Assembly (NCBI GenBank): GCA_003254925.1
Contig: QANZ01018074.1
Span: 99,612 to 163,611 of the forward strand
DNA from: Chamaecrista fasciculata
Taxonomy: Eukaryota; Streptophyta; Magnoliopsida; Fabales; Fabaceae
Direction: 5' to 3'
Length of the DNA: 64,000 bases
The translations under genes and the position numbers were made by a program. Positions 1-11,086 of this stretch are shown one piece after another; the first letter of the stretch is position 1; each line of letters opens with the position of its first letter. Below the pieces are notes generated by a model that saw nothing but the letters and a program-made list of their open reading frames with translations, had not been told where the DNA came from and did no database searches.

Positions 1-480
1 ACAATTCTCCGATCTCTGACAACAATACCGAAATCATCGCCGAGTGAACCGATTCGGCTTCCAATTCGACAATTAATCCTACATTGGTACTTTTTGTCTT
101 CTCTCTGAACTCTAATTACCAAGCTCTCCAAGTCCAACCACTTGGAGGTGGGATTACAAAGCTGCGAAGAAGATGATGGAGGAAGAGGAAGAAGACGATG
201 GAGCCATAGAGGGCTTGGTGGAGAAGAGGAAGAAGACGATAGAGGAAGAGGAAGAAGATAGGGGCAAATGGGGTATTTCATGTCTAATTCCCTCAGTAAA
301 TAGAGAAACCGGACCAATTGAGAAGGAAAACAATTTCCACTATGTAATGTAAATTGAATTACAATGTAATCCATTTTACTGATCCATATAAACATTACCA
401 AACAATAGATTTTATTGGAGTTTGTGCACTTTTACTTTACATGGCTTATTTCCCACCTACCAAACGGGCCCTTTGTTGCT
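1..480. repeat. Probable right end of a DNA transposon
   Basis: The stretch contains purine-rich near-repeats of GAGGAAGAGGAAGAAGA at about 178-270, then AT-rich sequence. It ends in ACCAAACGGGCCC at about 458-470, which resembles the ends of PIF/Harbinger or hAT elements that carry a GGGCCYGTTTGG-type terminus. The matching left end would lie outside the window, so neither boundaries nor a target duplication can be checked. No open frame looks like a gene. Confidence 0.3.
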
Positions 481-735
481 AACAAGTAACAGGGATTACT
501 ACGAAGAGGCAAGTAACATCTGTTTGTTCCTTTGCCAATGCCATGGCCCATGACACATGGAGGCTTATATATATATGGACCCCAAAATCCTATGACTCAT
601 GGAGGCATAATATTACATGTGTCAATGCTGCGAGATTTTGTCGTCATTACACGTGTAATGCCTTGTGATGTATATTCTTTTTTCGTATCACTTACGTTTA
701 AAAATTTTAAAATATGGTAGCCTTATTTTTTTCAC

Positions 736-766
<31 letters not shown>

Positions 767-767
767 G

Positions 768-800
<33 letters not shown>

Positions 801-1614
801 TAAAAAAATTATATATAACTTAATCAAATTAAGTATAGATTAATCAGATTTAAAAATATATAATTTATTAATCTATTAATCAAATCCACGGTAGGCCCGG
901 AAAGCGAGGACGTCCTATGTAAAAGAAGATTCCAGGTATCTTCTTCATTCTCCGTAATTCGGATCACTTTTGAGTTGCTCTCTATTATGCTCACAGAAAA
1001 AATCAGCCAAAATGAAATAACCAGATGAAGAATAATATTTAATAAGCTTATAAGCGTAAATAGTCTGAATTTGCACACAAAGAAACAAAGATTGTTAATC
1101 AAAAGCGTAGATTCATTAGCCAACTTATGAAGAAAGATAATGAGCAAGTTTACGAGTCAGCCACTAAATTTCGTATAACCTCGAGGAAGAAAGAAAAGAT
1201 AAGATGGAAGGAAACTTCCTATTTCTGGATCCACGTGAAAATCCCTTTTTATCTTGTTGGGTAAAAAACAATTTGCACAATTCACACACAAATTAGAAGC
1301 GTCCTTCCTTCTCCTTTTATAGTTTTTTTTTGGGCCAAAATCCTATTCTGATCGCATATCCATCTTTACCTTCCTCTCTCATCTTTACCTACATACATTG
1401 CACGTTCAGATATTTTTGTCTATGCGTTTATCTTTCGGTACTCGAGGGGTGAAAATGAAAGCAATTACAGTGAAATCGTAGAAAAGGGACAAAAATTAAA
1501 TATAATGATTGAGCTTGTTGTCTTTTACCAGAAGCTGAGCCTTCTTCTTCTTCTCGAAAATAGTTGCGAACCGCTTCGGGCTTGACGGGATCTGAGATTT
1601 CGCTGCTTGAGAAT
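481..1614 (+). promoter_or_regulatory. Upstream region of the KONJAC-like gene
   Basis: This is non-coding sequence before the start codon at 1615. It holds a hexanucleotide microsatellite at about 737-799 and AT-rich sequence. A weak TATA-like stretch (TTTATAG) lies near 1316, about 300 bp before the ATG. No other gene is supported here. Confidence 0.35.
737..799. repeat. (GATAAT)n microsatellite
   Basis: About ten tandem copies of a six-base unit (GATAAT/ATAATG), nearly perfect, ending in a short ATA run. It lies in the upstream region of the first gene, and copy number is likely to vary between individuals. Confidence 0.95.
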
Positions 1615-4600
1615 ATGGGAATTGCAGAGGAGGCAGTCGTCGCTGTGATCATGGTTGGAGGACCCACCAAAGGTATGAATGGATTAATTAATTTCAGATT
1701 CTATGAGCAGTGAGCAATTCATAGTTTACAATTTTCGTATTCTCAAATCTTGAGTTCGTGAATGAATGCCTTAAATTTGATCGGATATTCTGTTTACTGA
1801 TAGTGTTCTTAGTTATTTCCCCCTTCTTCCTCAATCTCTTTTCGTCTTTGGTCCAGAATCTCCATGTATTCCTGTGTAGTACTTTAAATTTCTCTGTACT
1901 GGCTTTTATGAGAAATGTGGTGGCTGGATCGCAATTTTTTGTTGCCTAGACCTAAATTCCTCTTGGTATATTATTAATTGATTATTATTTGGTTGGGGCT
2001 AAGTACATGATTTGTCATGTCAGTTTGGATTAGTGGTTTAATATTCAACGTTTTTGTTTTACAGGGACTCGATTCAGACCATTGTCATTGAATATACCCA
2101 AGCCACTTTTTCCTTTAGCCGGACAACCCATGGTCCATCATCCAATTTCTGCTTGTAAAAGGGTATGTTATTGAAAACAGAAGGCAACATTTGCTGTTCA
2201 GATCCTCTGAATTTGACCCTATGAATATCTCTATAATTCAGAGAGAGATGGAAGTGAAAGAATCACTTAAGTTTAAGTGAACCATGTGTTTCACTCCCAT
2301 CTCAATTACATAGAAATTCAGAGAGTTCAATTACAGAGGATCCAATTTTCAATATTTGAAGAATGTAAATAAATCTGCCAAGTAGCTAACTGTGATTATT
2401 AGTGTCGCAGATTCCAAACTTGGCTCATATTTATCTTATTGGTTTCTATGAGGAGCGTGATTTTGCATTATACGTTTCTTCCATATCAAATGAGCTTAAA
2501 GTCCCTGTTAGGTAACTTCATCATTCAATTATCTATGATTTTCAGAACTTTTTATTTATTTATACCTGCTGTGTTTCTCTTGAGATCACACTGTCCAAAT
2601 TATATCATTAATGCTGATTTCAGATACTTGAAGGAAGAAAAGCCTCATGGTTCAGCTGGTGGCCTCTATAAGTTTAGAGATCTGATCATGGAGGAGAGCC
2701 CGGTTAGTATCTACACCTAATGTTTTATGTGATCTCGCTTGTATATGTTGACAGTTTTGCTTACATTTTGTACCACAGTCACACATTTTCTTGCTGAACT
2801 GTGATGTTTGCTGCAGTTTTCCATTGCCAGAAATGTTGGGTAATTCCTTTTCTTACACAGACAATGTAGAGAAAACTTATTTTTTTAGTCATTAAATGTG
2901 TTTCAAAACTACTATTGTTCTCTAGTTATTGGAAATAGTTTTTGGTCCTTGATTCATTTGCAAATATAAACTATTTATTCTCCACAGATAACGTTTTAGG
3001 GACTAAATAGTTGATGTTCGTAAGAAAATCAGAGACTATAAAGTGTATTTCTAATATACTAAGACTAAATTGTGGTTTGAGAGATAAATTCAAGGACTGA
3101 AAAATAAGTTTTCTTGACAATATATTTCTTTTCTGTCCTTTCAATAAAAGTGATGAATGCTCATATGTATTTGCAGAGTAATTAACTTCTGCTGTTTCCC
3201 TTTTTTTCTACAGAGGCTCATAAAAGATATGGCGGGATCGGAACAATCCTAGTTGTGAAGGTTGGTTAATAGTTGCACTAACAGATTTTTATTTTGGGCA
3301 TGAAGTTTTGGTGTTTAGCATCTATCTTTTGATCCCACTAAAGGTTTCGGCTGAGGCAGCCAACGAGTTTGGAGAATTGGTAGCTGATCCAAACACCAAT
3401 GAGCTGCTGCATTATACTGAAAAGCCTGAAACTTTTGTACGTTCATAAGTTTACCGATTCCTTTATATATTTTTGTATTAGTATTTGAAATCTCTCAGGC
3501 CATCTTTACATTGTTGTCCACCATCTCACTATGGTTGCTTTCCTGAATGCAGGTAAGTGACCTTATAAATTGCGGTGTATATATATTTACACCAGATCTC
3601 TTTAATGTTATCCAAGGTGTTTCTACTCAGCGGAAAGACCGAGGTTAGGGAAACATCTTAGGTTCTGATATACCATGAGTTGCATAATATTTATATTCTA
3701 TAATATATATATATATCTCAGAAGGATTTGATGCTTGAATATGTGATATTGAAGATTATTTGAGCTGTGAAAATACAATTAACTTGTCAGAGTAGAGACC
3801 CTATGGTATTAAAGATAACTGGAATATGTCCATGTGTATTTCAATGTTTTAACTCGCATTTTTTCATATGCTTTTTCTATTTTCAGCTAATCTAAGACGT
3901 GTCTCCAGCTTTGAAGCAATGCAACCAGACACAAGGTCTGTACATATGGATATTTGAAAATTTAAATTCTTTTAACTAAGCTGGCCAGAATTTCCCATGA
4001 AACTTTATAACCTCTTTTTGGATAGTTGGCCTGTGGCAATAATAGTACTTGTATGATTTGTTTTGCCATCTGATTTTGAAGAGGGCTTCTGCAGGAATCT
4101 TCCTTCAGATTTTGTAAGATTGGATCAAGATATTCTCACACCTCTGGCGGGGAAGAAACAGTTATATATATATGAAACCAAGGACTTCTGGGAACAAATT
4201 AAAACTCCTGGGTAGGCATTGAGACTTTAGAATTGTGTTGCACAGTCAATATTTCCGTCATGGCGATTTTTTATGATTTGTTGACTTGGTGGTTGCAGAA
4301 TGTCCTTAAAATGTTCATCCTTGTATCTTTCTCAATTCCGTTACACATCCCCCCACCTATTGGCAAACGGAGATGGTACCACGAATGCCAACATCAGTGG
4401 TGATGTTTATATTCATCCATCAGCCAAAGTGCATCCATCTGCAAAGGTTAATTGTTGCCTTCTATTATTCAATTATTAGTTCATGATAATCCATAAATTG
4501 TATATTTATTGCTGCCTGACCTGTGGCATGAGCATCCATTAAAATAAAAAATTGAATTCCATTGACATTTGAAAATATAGTAATGATAATAAGATGAAGT

Positions 4601-5953
4601 TAGATGCTGTTGAAATGTTAAGTTTTTCTTTATCAAACTGCTTATAACAGTACTTGTCCTTGTAGCCCTCGTCATCATTTCTTTTCACATTATTCTCTGC
4701 TACATTCCTTTAATTTGTGGTACATTTTCCAACTTTTATTCGACCATTTACATAAGTTAAATCATGGACAACCATTTTTCATGATGCAACTAAAGTAGGC
4801 CCATGATTTCTTGTTATGTATTTTCTTCGTGCAAGAAGTCACTCCTATTTAGGTGGTCCGCATATTGACATTAGTAACTATGGTTGAATAGATTGGTCCC
4901 AATGTATCAATATCTGCAAATGCTCGTATAGGAGCTGGTGCAAGGCTTATCAGTTGTATCATCCTTGATGGTGTTGAAATCAAGGCAAGTGTACACCTTA
5001 CTCTGTTTGAAATGCATATTCATAAGTCTTTTTGTGGAGCTGTGATGTTCTATGTTTCATCTGACAGGAAAATGCTGTTGTTATTCATGCAATTGTTGGG
5101 TGGAAATCCTCCATTGGAAAATGGGCTCGTGTCCAGGCAAGTTTAGAAATTTTTATTATAAAGATGAATGTTGTGTTAATTAAAGACATGCAATCTATCT
5201 TCTGCAACTTCTTATACTTCTTTGTGATGCTCACAACTAGAGTGATGCATTCCATCTCCTGCTGTCCCGCATCATCAGGATTTCTCCATTAGCTCATTAC
5301 TAATATAACAATCTACTAGGCAATTTATTTTGTTGAGTAGATTAACATTTTAGTCCCTAAATTATATAGGCGTTGTCATTTTAGTCCTTCAATTTTTTAA
5401 ATTCTTGATTTAGTCTCCGAAAATTCATGACTCGTTTGCAAATTAGTCTTTTTACAAACACCTTACCACCATACAACAAAGTCCCTACAGGGACTAAATT
5501 GTAACGAGTCATGAATTTTAATCTTTTAAAAAATCTAAAGACTAAATTAATAGCACCCATATAATGCAAGGGCTGAATTGATAGTTTATCAATTTATTTT
5601 GTTCTACTTGTTTCTGCTTGCAACTCTATCATTTGATTTTATATCTTTAATCTTCAACTGACTGCAATTTGTTTGCTGGATTGTGTCAATCGAATTCAGG
5701 CCAGCGGAGATCACAAAGCAAAACTCGGGGTCACAATACTTGGTATGTTGCTTTACCTTTATCTGTGGATATTCTCTAGCTTTTAACTAAGGACCAAACT
5801 TAAGCCTTTAATTAATTCACTATCCCAATCTTGTTTTACATTCTGAATCCAGGTGAATCTGTAATCGTAGAAGATGAGGTTGTGGTTGTGAATAGCATTG
5901 TCCTTCCTCACAAGACACTAAATGTTGCTGTTCATGAGGAGATACTATTGTAG
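1615..5953 (+). CDS. KJC1: KONJAC-type GDP-mannose pyrophosphorylase homologue (GMPPA-like), 415 aa
   Basis: Fifteen coding exons: 1615-1672, 2065-2162, 2411-2511, 2624-2702, 2779-2839, 3214-3260, 3344-3436, 3553-3643, 3887-3935, 4095-4211, 4299-4446, 4892-4984, 5068-5136, 5700-5742 and 5853-5953. They join in phase to 415 codons plus a stop, the length usual for plant KONJAC proteins. Residues 1 to about 230 are a nucleotidyltransferase fold. It opens with [15 protein letters not shown] and [13 protein letters not shown], the sugar-nucleotide binding loop. The C-terminal third is a left-handed beta-helix of hexapeptides ([17 protein letters not shown] onward), and the protein ends [10 protein letters not shown]. 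In Arabidopsis, KONJAC proteins stimulate GDP-mannose pyrophosphorylase and thus glucomannan and ascorbate supply in the cytosol; that role is inferred here from family membership. Introns 12 and 13 use GC donors (GCAAGT). Introns 2, 5 and 13 hold MITEs. The start is the first ATG in frame and gives the conserved N-terminus [17 protein letters not shown]. Confidence 0.93.
2200..2343. mobile_element. Short foldback MITE in intron 2 of the KONJAC-like gene
   Basis: The ends GATCCTCTG and CAGAGGATC are inverted copies. The arms continue inward as imperfect inverted repeats (ATTCAGAGAG, AGATGG-AGTGAAA and their complements), so about 145 bp can fold into one hairpin. It has no coding capacity. 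The target duplication was not resolved. Confidence 0.65.
2869..3115. mobile_element. MULE-type foldback MITE in intron 5 of the KONJAC-like gene
   Basis: Inverted arms start GAGAAAACTTATTTTT on the left and end AAAAATAAGTTTTC on the right. Flanks are GACAATGTA (2860-2868) and GACAATATA (3116-3124), a 9-bp direct repeat with 8 of 9 matches, as expected for Mutator-like elements. A related copy lies at about 16268-16515 in an intron of the B12D gene. Confidence 0.7.
5343..5592. mobile_element. Foldback MITE in GC-AG intron 13
   Basis: The left arm (AACATTTTAGTCCCTAAA then TTATATAGG) is repeated in inverted form at 5545-5592. Inner parts (TTAGTCTTTTTACAAA, GACTAAATTG) also pair. It is about 250 bp, non-coding, and lies wholly within the 563-bp intron 13 of the KONJAC-like gene. 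Confidence 0.6.
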
Positions 5954-7449
5954 ATCTTCCCATTGTTGTCCCTTGTCCATTTTCTGTAATGATATTTGTA
6001 GTCGTTTCTTATGTTAGATTTCTACTTCGGAAGCAAAATGAATGTTGTATTCAATTCGTTGTATTTGTAAAATGACCTATACCCATCGCAATATGCATCG
6101 TGCATGAGCCCAAACACATTTTTTTATCAAGTTCAAAAGAATAAGTAGTTTGTGTAGTGTACCATTTGCTTCCTCGCATTATGCAATTGCAGTTGTATTT
6201 TATATTCTCAATCTCTAGTTCAGAAGTCATCTATATTAGTAATATATTACATCTTTTCTTTAAAAAAACATCATGCCAAATGATATTACATCTTCCTAAA
6301 ATGAACTGAGAGTTAAGAGACGATTTTTCTGAAAAAAACAAAAACAAAACTTCTTGCACTTTTTCCCCAATAAAATAGTAATTAAACATCACTTGACCAT
6401 GGTATTGAGTTGTCAAGTTGTTATGACTTTTAAAACAAGAAAAATATGCCAAAACCGTTCAATCGCTTTCTCTCAGTTTCTCTCTTAAAATCTTTAATTT
6501 CCCTTCTTCTTCCATTCTTTTTTTTAACATGGAGGAATTGTGGTATTTGCAAATCCTCCCTGATTTTTCATCTTTTGTTTTTTTAATTAAGTTAGATCTT
6601 TAGTTCGTTTGCATATTATTCTTTTAATGTATTATTAGATTTAAATTTTTTAATGATTGTAAGTGTCATGTGATTTTTTTATAATTTCATTTAGCCTGAT
6701 TATAGCCATTGATGTAATTTAATGCTGAAAAATAATTAAAAAAATAATTAATTTTTTAACCAATCACAACTGTGTATGGAGTCACACCACTACTTACATA
6801 CAACTAACTCTTCCACGTGTCATTATTTTATTGATTCATGACTCATTACATCACATGTCAAGAATCAAACTTTACATTATAAACTTACCCTTAAAAAAAA
6901 ATGTGATGACTTTTGCAATGATATTAATTCAAACAAAGCTTGGGTCCAGAGAGCGGCTATTGAGATGACATACAAATTCGTGAAACTAACCACATTCTGC
7001 AAAAGATAAAATCGAAGAGAGAAGTTTTTATATATAAAATAATTTAGTGGAGTCTACAATTTTTCTATATATTTCTTTGTATCCCTCTAGGCCTCTACAC
7101 TTCACAATCTTCTCCAAATTTTTTTATTTTAAAAAAAAAACAATTCAGCGTTTCCCAAATTAAAGGAAATGCCTTGGAGCCAAACTTCACAACAGAAACA
7201 CTAATAAACAAACACTAATAAAAGCCAGTACACTGCCAGAAAAACTAAACTTCTGTATAAAATAAATTAATAAAGAAAATCTCTTGACCTGCCTAAGCTG
7301 ATCTTTGATTAGGCTAAATTCTGTAAATAAACATCACGTTACAAATCCGTTTATGGCTCTATTCCGGCGCATGGAGAACATGCATCATCATATCTGTGCT
7401 AAAAAAGCTGTACTATTATTTGACTACACTAGACACACCCACAAACAAA
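5954..7449. other. Spacer between two convergent genes
   Basis: This is the 3' flank of the KONJAC-like gene (about 5954-6065 is probably 3' UTR) and of the E2F-like gene. It is AT-rich with A and T runs. No reading frame here has recognisable domains. Confidence 0.6.
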
Positions 7450-10362
7450 TTACAAAATTTGAAGTGGCCTCTTGCCAGCGACTTCTGAGTACCAAGATTT
7501 CCACGCTTCCATGTAATGGCTGAAGAGCTCTCTCAATGCTGCATCAAAGGGTATCAAACAAAAAAAAATCAGATTAATATCCAGCAGTATATCAGAATAC
7601 GCTCTTCAACTAACAAATTAATCTGGCTGATCAAGTGAATGACTAGCAAGTAACCAAATTGAAACAAAACACTAGTGCATTTGAATTTGGGGATGGAAGA
7701 ATGCTATGCAATTATGAATATGTTCCACTGAATTAAGACACTAAATTGACAGGTTACGAAAATTCTTAAGTTCACCATACAACGTTTTTAGCTGAAATGC
7801 TGAATATATCTCCAATGAAGAGTTTAGTGTTTAAACTTTAAAGTGAAAGCTGAAATGCTGAAACTGACATAAACACGAAACACATTACAAACACTTCAAA
7901 ACAATACTATTTTAAATTAAATGATACAATATAGTATAAATGTAAATATAAATATTCATAAACTTTGATGAAAATTTTAAAAAATATAATTTATATGCAT
8001 AAAATGTCATTTGTCAATTTCTTTTTTTTTAATTTTACATTGTTGTCAACGCCACAAAAAAATGATTTTAAATTTTGAAAATTATGGAGATGTGTTGAAG
8101 CTACTATTGTGTCATAGGCAAATGGATGATTAAGCAATTAGCCTACTATTGTGTCATAGGCACATATACAACAAAAAATTAAATAAATACAACAAAACTA
8201 GAACCGAGATAAGACAAATGGATGATTAAGCAATTAACCTACAAGTTTTCATATTCAAAGACAAGATATTACCTTGGTTTTGATACTGGGGACGATAGGC
8301 AGTTGCGAGACTATCCCAGTCATGCTCTCGCTTCGCATTACTCTCTGAGGCACTCACTTTTGGGACAAAGGATGGAGCGAAAGGACCAAACTGATAGCTC
8401 CTTGAATTCTGCTTTTTGTCCTCTTTTGCATCGCAACTATCATTATCCACTTCATTTTGAGGATTGGGATTCTGATTCAAATCTCCGCTCGAGAATAAAT
8501 CCACTTTATTCCTCTTAAAACTGATGTTCGTGATATCATTACCAAATAGCCTTTTCCTTGATTCATTGGGATTTGAACTGTGAGTGGACTCATCCTCTGT
8601 TTTCCCCTTCAAACCCAACCATCTAAATGCTGGTTTTCTTGTGTCTGATGTATGTGTCTGCTTCCATTATAGAACAATCAAAAACTTACGGTTGCAATAT
8701 AGATCTTGAAAAAAAAAAAGGCTGGGAAAAGTGTGGAATATTACCTTCTCAATTAGGTTCATTGAGGACAGCACATTTGCAATATCATACAGACGTCTAA
8801 CTTTTGCTGAAAAGCCAAAAGGTCAAAGTATAAGTAAAAAACGTTCAATGCTTGCTTTTCCCTATCAGTGGATAACAAAAATATGCAGTAGAGTATTACT
8901 TCTCATTATTGATGTATTATGGGCATCTCCAAGCAACAACTTTGCTGCTTCATCAAGGGAGATCAACTCCATCTGAAAAGAGATTGTTGGAAATTCTCAA
9001 CACAACTAATTACTCAATTAATTAAAAAAATTTTGACAAAATACTAATTACTCAAGAAACTGAAGTCAAACACTCACATTAGAACAGACAAAGAGCTTGA
9101 CAAAATTCTGAGTAAGAAGTGCCAGAGATTTTTCACGTCGGTGATCTGCAAAATACCACTAGCATTGTCAGTCTTCAAAATACCATGGTGCCCCATTTAT
9201 ATTATCTAAAGATTCGCTTTTCAAAGCTACAATCATATTCATCATAGCTGTTTTGCAAACAAGATTTATGAGCTCCTATTAGATCTTAGTTGCTCTAGTT
9301 CATATTACAAATCTAAACTGAGGAAACGAATATGACACCTTAACCATCAAACAGGAAAATGTACATAGTATTAAATCAAATTACCATTCTTCATAGATTT
9401 GGGAATGGTAGAATTAGGATTAGACTTGTCATTCTGACTTCCAGTACTGGGATTGGATAGCGTTTCTTCGTCATCTTCATCATCTGACACCTGATACAAA
9501 TTATTGAAATTATATATTTCATAAGAGATCTAGCCTTTTAACGAAATTCTTTTGCTTTTCTCCAGAAAATCAATTAAAATAAATAGAAGGTTATTCCTGG
9601 AACTCCAAATCTACTTACTTTGGCATTGTCATGGCCGCCGTCAAAAGCATCGCTATTTTCCCTCAAGCCCTCTTCCTATGATACAATCAGAATTTCAAAG
9701 TCATTGCCAATCTTTGAACTATAAAATTTAAGTACCTCCACACACTATTCCAAGTTAAAACTAAAATTACCTTGAGCTCCTGTAAAGCCCCAGCAATTGC
9801 CCCAAATCCTTTCCATGTATATTGATTCTTGGCTTTTCGAGCAAGCACCTATAAATTAGAATACAGCACATATCTCACACTAGTAAGAATTCTGAAATAA
9901 TCAAAATAACAAAGAAGAAAACAAACATCTAACCCCAACACTCTCCAAAACGTTGACTATATCATAGATCCGCCGCCTCTCGACCCCTGAGATCTCACCA
10001 AAATTACAAACGAACCGAAGAGTTGGTTAGTTCCAACCAAAAGAGCAGGGAAATTCAATATATATATATATATATATATCACTATAGCATAATAAGAAAT
10101 TAAAAAACCTAATCTTGCAGCCGCATCATCAAGCCCGATCAAGTGAATTCCATCTCGATTGTACATGCTCAAAAAACTGCACCATACACATGAAATCAAA
10201 ATGAATAGTAAAAAAAGGATCACGGTAAAGACGAAGGAAGGATAGAAAAAGTAAAGAGTGGGGGGAGAGAATATACTTGGTGCACAAGAGGCCGAGAGAT
10301 TTCTGTTTGCGGTTATAGGCGAAGTGCCTAGTAGGATCTCGAAGCGCAGAAGAAGAAGCCAT
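7450..10362 (-). CDS. E2FE: E2FE/DEL-type atypical E2F transcription factor, 374 aa
   Basis: Eleven exons in transcript order: 10362-10277, 10176-10109, 9986-9934, 9848-9771, 9675-9619, 9490-9385, 9145-9078, 8972-8900, 8806-8745, 8657-8273 and 7538-7450. All have GT-AG borders and consistent phases. Two E2F winged-helix DNA-binding domains lie at about residues 15-85 (RKQKSLGLLCTNFL, VERRRIYDIVNVLESVGV) and 150-233 (RREKSLALLTQNFVKLF, KVRRLYDIANVLSSMN). An acidic SDDEDDEE linker separates them. No dimerisation, marked-box or Rb-binding segment is seen, as in DEL proteins, which bind E2F sites as monomers and repress, restraining the switch to endoreduplication. The C-terminus has the conserved YRPQYQNQ and LFSHYMEAWKSW blocks, which point to E2FE rather than E2FD or E2FF. 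The start is the ATG giving MASSSALRD; an in-frame ATG at 10413 would add 17 residues and is less likely. Confidence 0.93.
8101..8244. repeat. Interleaved short direct repeats in the last intron of the E2FE-like gene
   Basis: CTACTATTGTGTCATAGGCA occurs at 8101-8120 and again at 8144-8163. CAAATGGATGATTAAGCAAT occurs at 8119-8138 and again at 8216-8235. The two duplications overlap, which suggests local slippage or repair copying just downstream of the exon 10 donor at 8272. Confidence 0.85.
10058..10080. repeat. (TA)n tract in intron 2 of the E2FE-like gene
   Basis: An uninterrupted run of TA dinucleotides close to the donor side of the short intron between exons 2 and 3. Confidence 0.9.
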
Positions 10363-10418
10363 GGACTTAGATCTGAGAGAATGAATTATGAGTGAGAATT
10401 GGAGGGAAGCCACAGATC

Positions 10419-10420
<2 letters not shown>

Positions 10421-10495
<75 letters not shown>

Positions 10496-10496
10496 N

Positions 10497-10525
<29 letters not shown>
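10421..10525. repeat. Long (GA)n microsatellite in the leader of the E2FE-like gene
   Basis: About 100 bp of GA dinucleotide (CT on the coding strand), 60-165 bp upstream of the start codon, interrupted by one undetermined base at 10496. It probably lies in the 5' UTR or core promoter. CT/GA tracts here are typical of plant leaders and are bound by BBR/BPC (GAGA-binding) proteins. Its true length is uncertain because of the N. Confidence 0.95.
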
Positions 10526-10528
<3 letters not shown>

Positions 10529-10576
10529 CGTTAAAAAATAGGGAGGAATAGTTATAGGAGGGGGGTTTTTAAGCAA

Positions 10577-10584
10577 ATTGGCGG
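10577..10584 (+). promoter_or_regulatory. Candidate E2F site upstream of the E2FE-like gene
   Basis: ATTGGCGG fits the E2F consensus WTTSSCSS and lies 215 bp before the start codon. Arabidopsis DEL1 is itself an E2F target, which makes the position plausible. Confidence 0.45.
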
Positions 10585-10747
10585 GGTGGGAATTTTGAAA
10601 TTTGTAGAGTGTGGGAGCCTTTTGGATCTGAATTCTGATCTCCAAGAGGGTTGGTTGGTTCGAAAATGTATGGATTTGAGAAGGAAAGAAAGGGTTTGGG
10701 AATTGATCGCCTTTTTTATTTTCTAGTTTTTGGAAATTTTTGAATAA

Positions 10748-10755
10748 GCGGGAAT
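10748..10755 (-). promoter_or_regulatory. Candidate E2F site (ATTCCCGC on the minus strand)
   Basis: GCGGGAAT on the plus strand reads ATTCCCGC on the gene's coding strand, a full match to WTTSSCGC. It lies about 390 bp upstream of the E2FE start codon and is the best of the three motifs. Confidence 0.55.
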
Positions 10756-10860
10756 TTGAAATCCTCACGCGCCTGGGGAAGCCTGGGAATTTACGCATTT
10801 AGCCCTGGATCGTTATCATAATTCATAAGTATGAGCGTAGTGGCATTATACCGGCCATCA

Positions 10861-10868
10861 TTTGGCGG
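10861..10868 (+). promoter_or_regulatory. Third candidate E2F site
   Basis: TTTGGCGG matches the relaxed E2F consensus about 500 bp upstream of the E2FE start. It is weaker than the 10748 site because the last base differs from the TTTSGCGC form. Confidence 0.35.
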
Positions 10869-11086
10869 TGCTCACTGTTTTATTAATGCTATCAGCTATG
10901 CATTTTTTATTTTCCACATTTCCTATGTTTTTAACCTAACTCCACACTTTGTTCCCAACCAAAAAAAAAACATCTAACTGCACACAACTGCCAACGTTTT
11001 ATTGGTGAAGTGTATATATTATTTTGCTACTTCAATTATTCTCCACTCACTCTAAAGGAATATTAACAACCTCAAATACTTAATAG

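Noticed and set aside
10367-10798. A 143-codon frame with a long Leu-Ser repeat
   Set aside because: It is the translation of the GA microsatellite in the leader of the E2FE-like gene and includes an undetermined base.
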